Positions 1-6,112 of a stretch of DNA of 8,115 bases are shown piece by piece. Positions within the stretch are counted from its first letter, which is position 1. Every line of letters begins with the position of its first letter. The notes under the pieces are model-generated. The model did not search any database. It was not told the DNA's origin and was given only the letters and a program-made list of their open reading frames with translations. The translations under genes and the position numbers were made by a program. Origin of the DNA: Clostridiales bacterium (GTDB lineage: Bacteria > Bacillota > Clostridia > TANB77 > CAG-508); contig DOYA01000130.1 of the NCBI GenBank assembly GCA_003518755.1, forward strand, positions 14,593-22,707, given 5' to 3'.

Positions 1-825
1 TCTGTTACACCGCTATTAGCATCGATTAACATTAAACACACATCTGCTCTTTCTATTGCAAGAATTGACCTCATTACACTATATTTTTCTATTCGTTCAG
101 TTACTTTGCTTTTTCTTCTAATTCCTGCTGTATCAATAAATACATATTTTCCATATTTATTTTCAAATTCTGAATCTATACTATCTCTTGTTGTTCCTGC
201 AATATCACTTACTATATTTCTATTTTCTCCTAAAATTTTATTAATTAAAGAAGATTTACCTACATTAGGCTTTCCAATAACTGCAACTTTAATCTTTTCT
301 TCATCCTCAACATTTATTTCTTTTGTAGGAAAGTATTCAAATATTTTATCTAGTACATCTCCTATACCTCTTGCATTTACGCTCGACATAGGCATTGGGT
401 CCCCTATTCCCAATTTATAAAACTCATATATATCATTTTGGAATTTTTGAAAATCATCTACTTTATTGCAAACAAGTACAATTGGCTTTTTTGATTTTTT
501 AAGCATTATTGCAATTTCTTCATCAGCTGCTGTAACTCCCTGCCTTACATCTGTTAAAAAAACTATTACATCTGCAATATCTATTGCTATATTTGCTTGA
601 AGTCTCATTTGTGAAAGAATAATATCATCTGAATCTGGCTCAATTCCGCCAGTATCTATTAAATTAAAATTGACACCTCTCCAGTTGGATTCTCCTTGAA
701 CCCTATCTCTTGTAACTCCTGGAGTGTCTTCAACAATTGAAATTCTTTTTCCAACTACATAATTAAAAAATGTTGATTTTCCAACATTTGGTTTTCCGAA
801 TAATTGCAACTATTGGTTTAGACAT
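1..825 (-). CDS. der: Ribosome-associated GTPase Der (EngA), 3'-truncated by window edge, with an apparent frameshift
   Basis: Der is an essential tandem-GTPase that helps assemble the 50S ribosomal subunit. About 275 of the usual ~440 residues are visible; the rest of domain 2 and the KH-like domain lie beyond position 1. Domain 1 shows G-K-P-N-V-G-K-S (P-loop, 797 downward), the Der hallmark DTGGIEP (~650-630), NKVD (~463-452) and SSVNARG. Domain 2 shows VAVIGKPNVGKSSLINKI (~290-237), DIAGTTRD and DTAGIRRKSKVTERIEKYS. The start ATG (823-825) follows an AAAGGA ribosome site and gives MSKPIVAI, the family's normal N-terminus. The frame is then broken: one extra base near 798 separates this start from the rest of the gene, which is otherwise open throughout. 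No good in-frame start replaces it. I expect a sequencing or assembly error, because the gene is essential, but a true mutation cannot be excluded from sequence alone. Confidence 0.93.
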
Positions 826-849
826 TTTTGCGTTCCTTTCTATATTTTA

Positions 850-910
850 GAGGTTGGAGTTCGGAGGTTGATAATCTAAAATTCAACTTCTACCTCTTAC
901 CTCCTACTTC
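850..910. repeat. Inverted array of degenerate GAGGTNG heptamers
   Basis: Three 7-base units, GAGGTTG, GAGTTCG and GAGGTTG, run from 850 to 870. On the opposite strand four related units (GAAGTAG, GAGGTAA, GAGGTAG, AAGTTGA) run from 910 to 883, with a 12-base AT spacer between. The two arms could pair imperfectly, and the array lies in the der 5' leader between its promoter and ribosome site. It could be a family of dispersed heptamer repeats or a leader hairpin; I do not recognise a named element. Confidence 0.5.
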
Positions 911-953
911 ATATCTCATAATTATTATTCTTTTATTAATAAACATCTACACA

Positions 954-982
954 ATTATACACTATTTTGGCAAAAAATTCAA
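954..982 (-). promoter_or_regulatory. Sigma-A promoter for der
   Basis: On the minus strand there is a -35 box TTGAAT (982-977), a 17-base spacer and a -10 box TATAAT (959-954). Spacing and boxes are near consensus. The predicted start near 947 gives a leader of about 120 bases that contains the heptamer array. Its -35 box lies 8 bases from the -35 box of the prs promoter, back to back. Confidence 0.75.
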
Positions 983-990
983 GTAATGCC

Positions 991-1019
991 TTGACTTTTC
1001 CCTTTATTACAAATATAAT
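991..1019 (+). promoter_or_regulatory. Sigma-A promoter for prs
   Basis: The -35 box TTGACT (991-996), a 17-base spacer and the -10 box TATAAT (1014-1019) form a near-consensus promoter. The predicted start near 1026 gives a leader of about 120 bases before the prs ATG. I see no riboswitch, T-box or Pur-box in that leader; it contains only a small AATTG/CAATT inverted repeat near 1074-1091. Together with the der promoter this accounts for most of the 323-base gap between der and prs. Confidence 0.8.
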
Positions 1020-1148
1020 GAAACTGTAATTAATAGCTTGATTTAAAAATGAATTCAGAGATTGGAAATATAAATTGTATATTGTCAATTAATTAGTTCA
1101 TCTCAATCTATTTATTGCAATAAAATATAAAAATATAGGAGGTAAAAG

Positions 1149-2240
1149 ATGTCGAAAAATGATTTAGCATTACTTGTGCTAGACAGTTCAAAAGAATTCG
1201 GAGAAAAAGTTGAACAAAATCTTTTAAAATTACGTGGAGAGAAAGACAAACATTACATTTCAAAATTAACTGCATCAAGATTTACAAATGGTGAAGGAAA
1301 AGTCATAATAAATGAATCAATCAGAAATAAAGATGTTTATATATTTTGTGATGTTGGTAATTATAGCATTACATATAAATGTCATGGAAAAGATCATGAA
1401 ATGATGCCTGACGAACATTTTCAAGATATAAAAAGAGTAATATCTGCTCTTTGTGGACATGCATCAAAAATAACAGTTGTTATGCCTCTATTATACCAAG
1501 GAAGGCAACACAGAAGAAAAGGAAGAGAATCTTTAGATTGTGCAGTTGCACTTCAAGAATTAGAAAGATTAGGTGTAAAAAGTATTATAACATTTGATGC
1601 ACATGACCCTAATGTAATTAACGCTACTCCAAGTTTATCTTTCGACAATTTTTACCCATCTAATGCCATTATTGAAGAAATGGCTAAAAATGACCCTACT
1701 ATTTTTGAAAACTCAATAGTTATTAGCCCTGATTTTGGAGCAATGGAAAGAGCTCGTTTTTATGCTGAAATAATTGGATGTGATGTTGGTGTATTCTATA
1801 AAAGACGTGATTTAAGTAAAGTAGTAAATGGTAAAAACCCAATTGTTGCACATACTTATATGGGAAGCGATGTTGAAGGAAAAAATGTATTAATAGTTGA
1901 TGATATGATTGCATCAGGTGGTTCTGTAATAGACCTTACAAAAAAATTAAGAGAAATGAAAGCTAATAAAATATCAGTTGCTGTTACCTTTGCTTTATTT
2001 ACAGAAGGATTTGAAATGTTCCAAAAAGCTCATGATGAAGGTAGCTTAGATTATATCTATACTACTAATGTATCTTACATTCCAAAAGAAATAACAGATT
2101 TAGATTGGGTTTATGCAGTAGATATGTCAAAATTAACAGCAAAAGTAATAGATTCAATGGATAAAAAAGAACCTCTAACTAAATACTTTAATAGAGCTAA
2201 AGAAACATTTAATGCAGTACAAAAATCAATGAATAATTAG
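1149..2240 (+). CDS. prs: Ribose-phosphate pyrophosphokinase (PRPP synthetase), long form
   Basis: PRPP synthetase transfers pyrophosphate from ATP to ribose 5-phosphate. The cytosolic product, PRPP, feeds purine, pyrimidine, NAD, histidine and tryptophan synthesis. The 363-residue protein has the family's two phosphoribosyltransferase-like halves. Visible motifs are ARFTNGEGKV (42-51), the basic GRQHRRKGRE segment (118-127) that replaces the usual ATP-binding ARQDRK region, FDAHDP (149-154), the flexible-loop segment YKRRDLSKVVNGK (217-229) and the PRPP-binding loop VLIVDDMIASGGS (247-259). It is longer than the classic ~315-residue enzyme, as in a recognised clostridial variant group. The start is set by AGGAGG at 1137-1142, six bases before ATG. 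It appears monocistronic, with its own promoter, and ends against the 47-bp palindrome shared with purA. The function is well supported; allosteric behaviour cannot be read from sequence. Confidence 0.93.
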   Translation: MSKNDLALLVLDSSKEFGEKVEQNLLKLRGEKDKHYISKLTASRFTNGEGKVIINESIRNKDVYIFCDVGNYSITYKCHGKDHEMMPDEHFQDIKRVISALCGHASKITVVMPLLYQGRQHRRKGRESLDCAVALQELERLGVKSIITFDAHDPNVINATPSLSFDNFYPSNAIIEEMAKNDPTIFENSIVISPDFGAMERARFYAEIIGCDVGVFYKRRDLSKVVNGKNPIVAHTYMGSDVEGKNVLIVDDMIASGGSVIDLTKKLREMKANKISVAVTFALFTEGFEMFQKAHDEGSLDYIYTTNVSYIPKEITDLDWVYAVDMSKLTAKVIDSMDKKEPLTKYFNRAKETFNAVQKSMNN

Positions 2241-2245
2241 AAAAA

Positions 2246-2343
2246 GAAAAAAAGGACGGAGTTGGAAAAATGGGACGGAGTTAATTTTTCACGTTTGTGA
2301 AAAATTAACTCCGTCCCATTTTTCCAACTCCGTCCCCTTTTTC
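2246..2343. terminator. Very long palindrome, likely bidirectional terminator between prs and purA
   Basis: Arms 2246-2292 and 2297-2343 pair over 47 bp with two mismatches (39 bp perfect at 2254-2292/2297-2335) around a four-base GTTT loop. Each arm contains two tandem units of the form GGAAAAA-N-GGGACGGAGTT. Reading from purA, the stem is followed by a run of T broken by one C, as in a rho-independent terminator; reading from prs, the T-run lies within the arm. It fills the whole gap between the convergent genes. Far longer than a normal terminator, it looks like a mobile repeat that has taken on the role. Its 46-bp core recurs at 3731-3776. Confidence 0.85.
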
Positions 2344-2348
2344 CACAA

Positions 2349-3617
2349 TCAGCATATGATCATTGCATCTCTCCCTGCACCATTACCTATAAACCTAATT
2401 GGAACTTTTACAATTTCTTCAATTCTATTTAAGTATTTTTTAGCATTTTCAGGAAGGTCTTCTCTATTTTTTATATTGCTAATATCACCAAAATTGCCTT
2501 CAAATTCTTCATATACTGGCTCACATTTTGATATATAATCTAAATCTGTTCCATAATTTGTTGTAATTTCGCCATTTCTTTTATATGCAACACATAATTT
2601 AATTTTATCTAATTTTCCAACTGTATCTAAATGGTTAATTGCCAAACCTGTAATTCCATTTACCATAATAGCATATTTTAATGCTACTAAATCAAGCCAT
2701 CCACATCTACGAGGTCTCTTAGTTGTTGTTCCATACTCATGACCTAATTCTCTAATTTTATCTCCAATTTCATTATCTTGTTCTGTAATATATGGTCCTT
2801 CTCCAACTTTTGATGAATATGCTTTAAGAACACCATATACTTCTCCTATATATTTTGCACCTATCCCTGTACCTGTACAAATTCCTCCTATTGTTGGACT
2901 AGAAGATGTAACAAATGGGTAATTTCCAAAATCTATATCTAATAATGTTGCTTGAGCTCCTTCACATAATATTTTTTTATTATCTTCTAATGCATTATGT
3001 AATAAGGTAACTGTATCTACAACATATTTTCTTAATTTTTCAGCATATATATTATATTCTTCAATTATTTTATTTACATCAAATGTTGGATAATTATAAA
3101 TTTCAAAAATCTTGTTTTTGTTTTCTATATTAATTCTCAATTGTTCTTCATATTTATTGTTTATAAGGTCACCCATTCTAATTCCACATCTTTCATATTT
3201 ATCACAATAAACAGGCCCTATTCCTCTACATGTAGTTCCAATTTTATTTCCTTTTCTTAATTCTTCTTGTAATTTGTCCATCTGAATATGATATGGAAAA
3301 ATAACATGTGCCTTATCACTTATTTTTAAATTATCAGCTGTATATCCATTATTTTCTAAGTTTTCTATTTCTTCAATTAGAACTTTAGGATCAATTACAA
3401 CACCATTGCCAATTACAGCAGTTGTATTTTTACTTAATATTCCAGATGGTATTAAATGAAACGCAAATTTCTTACCATCAATTTCTATTGAGTGACCTGC
3501 ATTATTACCTCCTGTACATCTTACAGAGTAATCTGCTGTTTGAGATAGGTAATCAATTATTTTACCTTTTCCTTCATCTCCAAAAAAGCTACCTAAAACT
3601 ACATATACTTTGTTCAT
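2349..3617 (-). CDS. purA: Adenylosuccinate synthetase
   Basis: PurA uses GTP to join aspartate to IMP, forming adenylosuccinate, the first committed step to AMP in the cytosol. At 422 residues it is full length. Visible motifs are GDEGKGK (13-19, with Asp14 as the expected general base), the CTGGNNAGHS segment with His42 as the expected catalytic histidine, GIGPVYCDKYERCGIRMGD (132-150), CEGAQATLLDIDFGNYPF (218-235), the aspartate-loop region TTTKRPRRCGWLD (297-309) and a C-terminal FIGNGAGRD. Some residues depart from the usual forms: TTGRPRR is TTKRPRR, EGAQG is EGAQA, and the final S-x-GP-x-R is GNGAGRD. The enzyme is therefore a divergent family member, though the catalytic Asp and His remain. 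The ATG follows GGAGGAAG. It has its own consensus promoter and is probably monocistronic. Confidence 0.95.
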   Translation of the reverse strand: MNKVYVVLGSFFGDEGKGKIIDYLSQTADYSVRCTGGNNAGHSIEIDGKKFAFHLIPSGILSKNTTAVIGNGVVIDPKVLIEEIENLENNGYTADNLKISDKAHVIFPYHIQMDKLQEELRKGNKIGTTCRGIGPVYCDKYERCGIRMGDLINNKYEEQLRINIENKNKIFEIYNYPTFDVNKIIEEYNIYAEKLRKYVVDTVTLLHNALEDNKKILCEGAQATLLDIDFGNYPFVTSSSPTIGGICTGTGIGAKYIGEVYGVLKAYSSKVGEGPYITEQDNEIGDKIRELGHEYGTTTKRPRRCGWLDLVALKYAIMVNGITGLAINHLDTVGKLDKIKLCVAYKRNGEITTNYGTDLDYISKCEPVYEEFEGNFGDISNIKNREDLPENAKKYLNRIEEIVKVPIRFIGNGAGRDAMIIC

Positions 3618-3657
3618 TTACTTCCTCCAATAAATACTACAAAACTTTTACAATTGA

Positions 3658-3686
3658 ATTATAACTATGATTAGAATATTTGTCAA
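3658..3686 (-). promoter_or_regulatory. Consensus sigma-A promoter for purA
   Basis: On the minus strand there is a perfect TTGACA (3686-3681), a 17-base spacer and a perfect TATAAT (3663-3658). The predicted start near 3652 leaves a leader of about 35 bases, too short for a purine riboswitch. The promoter sits between the upstream gene's terminator palindrome and purA, so purA is transcribed independently. No operator is evident. Confidence 0.85.
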
Positions 3687-3704
3687 CTGAATAGTTGGAA
3701 AAAA

Positions 3705-3728
3705 GGAAAAGGAAAAGGAAAAGGAAAA
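3705..3728. repeat. GGAAAA hexamer tandem repeat
   Basis: Four consecutive GGAAAA units run into the left arm of the adjacent palindrome; the opposite arm carries a partial TTTTCC complement. The unit matches the GGAAAAA that begins the palindrome's repeat unit, so the tract probably arose by slippage at the element's edge. The copy number may vary between strains. Confidence 0.7.
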
Positions 3729-3798
3729 AAGGGACGGAGTTAATTTTTCACAAATGTGAAAAATTAACTCCGTCCCTTTTTTCCTTTTTCTTTTCTTT
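3709..3798. terminator. Second copy of the GGGACGGAGTT palindrome, terminator of the acyl-CoA synthetase gene
   Basis: Arms 3709-3751 and 3756-3798 pair over 43 bp with two G-T wobbles around an AAAT loop. The core 3731-3776 equals the reverse complement of 2272-2317 except for one loop base. The arm reaches into the TAA stop codon (3797-3799) of the upstream minus-strand gene, and a T/C-rich tract follows in the direction of transcription, consistent with termination. It carries one GGACGGAGTT unit per arm where the other copy carries two. Confidence 0.85.
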
Positions 3799-5497
3799 AT
3801 CTCTTATCATCATCTTCTACATTTTTTCCAAATCTCTTAACTTTATTAGTAGTAGTTCTTTCAAAATCTTCATCCATTATTTTATAAGATTTTATATGTT
3901 TAAAATTTGGTAGTTTTTCATTTACTTTTTTTATGAGTTCATTAATCGTTTTTGATATATCCTCTTTTGTTGGAACTTTTTTTCCTAAATATTCTTTAAT
4001 TGCTTCAATATTTGGGAATATTTTTGCCTTAACTTGTACATCATCTTTTCCGTTTGATGCACCTATAATTAATGATTCTTCTATTAAATCACTATCATTT
4101 AAAATATTTTCAATTTCTTCTGGATAAATATTTTCACCATTTTTTGTAAGTATCATATTTTTACTTCTTCCGGTGATATATAAAAACTCTTCATCATCAA
4201 TATAGCCTAAATCTCCTGTGTGAAACCATCCATTAATTAAAACTTTATCTGTAGCTTCTTTATTTTCATAATATCCAAGCATTATATTTGGTCCTTTAGC
4301 AATTATTTCACCTACTCCTTCTTCATTTGGATTATCAATTTTGTACTCTACATCTGGAATTGGCATACCACAAGAAGCTGCTTTATAGCATGTATCATTA
4401 TTGCCTGCAACAAGTGGTGAACATTCTGTTAATCCATAACCTTGTAATACTTTTATTCCAAGACTAAAAAAACTTTCTACTATTTCTGGTTTTATTGCTG
4501 CAGCACCTACTATAAATGTTTTTATTTTTCCACCTAACGATTTTTTTATTTTTCTTTTTACAATTGGTTTCAAGTAAAATGGTATATTTTGAATTATAGT
4601 ATTTTCATCTTGTGTATATTTTTTTGGTAAACTTGTTTTTAGTGTTTTTATTATTTTTTTATATACATTTTCCAACAATAATGGTACACATAAAATAAAT
4701 GTTGGTTTGAATTCTTGTATATTTTTTGTAATATACTTTAATCCATCAATATATGCAATATTTCCTCCACCATATAAAACTAATAAAAATCCCAAAGTAC
4801 ATTCATAAGTGTGATGAAGTGGAAGTATTGAAAGCACTGATGTTGAGTTATCTACTTTAACTATTTTTGCAACTGATATTATATTTGAACAAATATTTTT
4901 GTGTGATAACATTACTCCTTTGGAATTTCCTGTAGTCCCAGAAGTAAATAATAATATCTTCATTTCATCAGGGTTGATTTTTGTATCAATAAAATCCCTA
5001 TTGCCATTTGAAATCATTCTTTTTCCATCATCTATTAAATAACCAAAATTTGTATATTTCAAAGTATTTTGCATATCTATTTTAATAGGATTAATGTTTA
5101 ATTGCATACTATCTATTCTATCCAAATATTTTGTATCAGAAATAATTGCATCTGCTCTAGATGAATTTAAAAATTGTTTTATATTATCATCTGATGATTC
5201 TTTATCAAGTGGAACTACTATCCCTATTATCACACATGCTAAATAAGAAATAGACCATTCATAACTATTTTTCCCAATTATTGCTATTCTTTTATCTTTT
5301 AGTCCCATTTCTATAAGCTTTGTTCCTAATGCTTCAACATCTTTTCTAAAATCTAAATATGTTTTATTAACTATTTTTCCTTCGTTATCTTTTAATCTAA
5401 AAGCTACTTTGTTTTGATTTCTTAAAGTTGTTTTATAAAGCATGTCTTTTAAATCATTAATTTCATAAGTATCAAAATAGTTTATTTTTCTCTGCAC
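3797..5497 (-). CDS. AMP-forming long-chain fatty acyl-CoA synthetase-like protein
   Basis: This is a 566-residue member of the ANL (acyl-CoA synthetase/luciferase/NRPS adenylation) superfamily, which activates a carboxylate with ATP to an acyl-adenylate and then forms the thioester. Visible motifs are the P-loop FTSGTTGNSKGVMLSH (184-199), LPLHHTYE (225-232), GYGLTECSP (353-361), GWFHTGDLGYID (423-434), the hinge ITGRSKNMI (441-449) and a C-terminal TTTNKVKR in which Lys552 is the expected catalytic lysine. Overall it resembles FadD-type long-chain enzymes, and an acyl carrier protein rather than CoA as acceptor is possible. It has no signal peptide; the IAIIGKNSYEWSISYLACVIIGIVVPL stretch (two segments, 71-80 and 81-97) is the usual N-terminal core. 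The GTG start at 5497-5495 is preceded by AAGGAG at seven bases. It is monocistronic, ending in the palindrome. The exact substrate is unknown. Confidence 0.9.
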   Translation of the reverse strand: MQRKINYFDTYEINDLKDMLYKTTLRNQNKVAFRLKDNEGKIVNKTYLDFRKDVEALGTKLIEMGLKDKRIAIIGKNSYEWSISYLACVIIGIVVPLDKESSDDNIKQFLNSSRADAIISDTKYLDRIDSMQLNINPIKIDMQNTLKYTNFGYLIDDGKRMISNGNRDFIDTKINPDEMKILLFTSGTTGNSKGVMLSHKNICSNIISVAKIVKVDNSTSVLSILPLHHTYECTLGFLLVLYGGGNIAYIDGLKYITKNIQEFKPTFILCVPLLLENVYKKIIKTLKTSLPKKYTQDENTIIQNIPFYLKPIVKRKIKKSLGGKIKTFIVGAAAIKPEIVESFFSLGIKVLQGYGLTECSPLVAGNNDTCYKAASCGMPIPDVEYKIDNPNEEGVGEIIAKGPNIMLGYYENKEATDKVLINGWFHTGDLGYIDDEEFLYITGRSKNMILTKNGENIYPEEIENILNDSDLIEESLIIGASNGKDDVQVKAKIFPNIEAIKEYLGKKVPTKEDISKTINELIKKVNEKLPNFKHIKSYKIMDEDFERTTTNKVKRFGKNVEDDDKR

Positions 5498-5525
5498 TTT
5501 AAATCTCCTTTTAACAATTTATATA

Positions 5526-5555
5526 AATATATCATAATCGAATTATTAAAGTCAA
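5526..5555 (-). promoter_or_regulatory. Promoter for the acyl-CoA synthetase gene
   Basis: On the minus strand there is a -35 box TTGACT (5555-5550), an 18-base spacer and a -10 box TATATT (5531-5526), slightly weaker than the other promoters here. Its -35 box is one arm of a palindrome whose other arm is the -35 box of the divergent plus-strand promoter. Confidence 0.6.
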
Positions 5556-5572
5556 CATATTGTATTGACTTT
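5548..5572. promoter_or_regulatory. Palindrome formed by two divergent -35 boxes; possible operator
   Basis: AAAGTCAA and TTGACTTT form perfect 8-bp arms around a 9-base centre, and each arm contains one -35 box. The symmetry could simply follow from two similar -35 boxes placed back to back. A protein bound here would affect the acyl-CoA synthetase gene and the 140-residue gene together. It does not match a regulator site I can name with confidence. Confidence 0.4.
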
Positions 5573-5593
5573 TTGTATGATTTTATATATAAT
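5565..5593 (+). promoter_or_regulatory. Sigma-A promoter for the 140-residue gene
   Basis: TTGACT (5565-5570), a 17-base spacer and TATAAT (5588-5593) are near consensus. Transcription is predicted to begin near 5600, giving a leader of about 28 bases with an AGGGGG ribosome site at 5615-5620. Confidence 0.8.
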
Positions 5594-5628
5594 ATCAATC
5601 GATATCCATATTTTAGGGGGTTATTATA

Positions 5629-6051
5629 ATGAAATTTAATGCAAATTCGTTAAACAACCGTGTAACTAGACAGTTTTATATAAGCAATTTTTTCCCATTT
5701 TTATATTCACTAATGTTAATAGAACTGCAATGTAACAATTCACCTGTAGATTATATACAGCAACTAAAATCAATATTTTTCAACTGGGGAATTAACTATT
5801 ATAAAGTAAATAATCTTTATCTATCAGACGATGTTTATGATTTACTAACAATATCCAGTATAAACGAAGAATTAGGAGCGTCACTTAGGGAGTCTTATAT
5901 AACATATAAAAATGATTCGGTATTTAAAGACTTTATAATACAAGCTTTAGATTTAGTCAAAGAATACCCATATCGATTTCTTAAAACGCATACAACAGAT
6001 GAATTATCGCCTAAAACAAATGAAACTAGTTGTGATGAAGTACAAATTTAA
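5629..6051 (+). CDS. Unrecognised 140-residue protein
   Basis: I do not recognise this protein. It is probably real: it has a near-consensus promoter, an AGGGGG ribosome site eight bases before ATG, and no better frame on either strand. It begins MKFNANSLNNRVTRQFYISN, followed by an aromatic and hydrophobic stretch (FFPFLYSLMLIEL, about 21-33) that is too short and too mixed for a confident membrane segment. The middle is rich in Tyr, Asn and Asp and looks mostly helical. The C-terminal ~25 residues are polar and probably disordered, with one late Cys. There is no signal peptide and no metal or nucleotide motif. It is monocistronic, divergent from the acyl-CoA synthetase gene with a symmetric shared promoter region, and convergent with atpD. 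A lineage-restricted cytosolic protein is the safest description. Confidence 0.75.
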   Translation: MKFNANSLNNRVTRQFYISNFFPFLYSLMLIELQCNNSPVDYIQQLKSIFFNWGINYYKVNNLYLSDDVYDLLTISSINEELGASLRESYITYKNDSVFKDFIIQALDLVKEYPYRFLKTHTTDELSPKTNETSCDEVQI

Positions 6052-6083
6052 ATCTTTGTATTCCTTTTTATATAGTTTTTTAA

Positions 6084-6112
6084 GACAGTCCCATTTGCTA
6101 AATGGGGCTGTC
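6084..6112. repeat. GGGACAG-type palindrome containing the atpD stop codon
   Basis: Arms 6084-6096 and 6100-6112 pair over 13 bp (one wobble) around a GCT loop. It lies at the meeting point of two convergent genes and may help to end transcription, but neither strand shows the T-run of a classical rho-independent terminator. The minus-strand stop codon of atpD (6100-6098) lies at its tip, so one arm codes for the last residues of AtpD. The GGGGACAG/CTGTCCC form resembles dispersed palindromic repeats that I associate with clostridial genomes. Confidence 0.65.

Noticed and set aside
106..420. Plus-strand ORF of 104 residues
   Set aside because: It is antisense to der domain 1/2 coding sequence, is full of Ser, Phe, Ile and Leu as shadow frames are, and has no ribosome site.
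807..809. TTG as a replacement start for der after the frameshift
   Set aside because: It directly follows an in-frame stop and has no ribosome site, and it would drop the conserved first strand of the G domain.
3422..3913. Two plus-strand ORFs across the purA 5' end and the second palindrome
   Set aside because: One is antisense to purA; the other starts in the GGAAAA repeat and reads through the palindrome as Lys/Arg then Phe/Ser runs. Neither has initiation signals.
6084..6112. Classical rho-independent terminator for atpD or the 140-residue gene
   Set aside because: The stem is good but neither strand has a T-run immediately after it, so I recorded it as a repeat with a possible terminator role.
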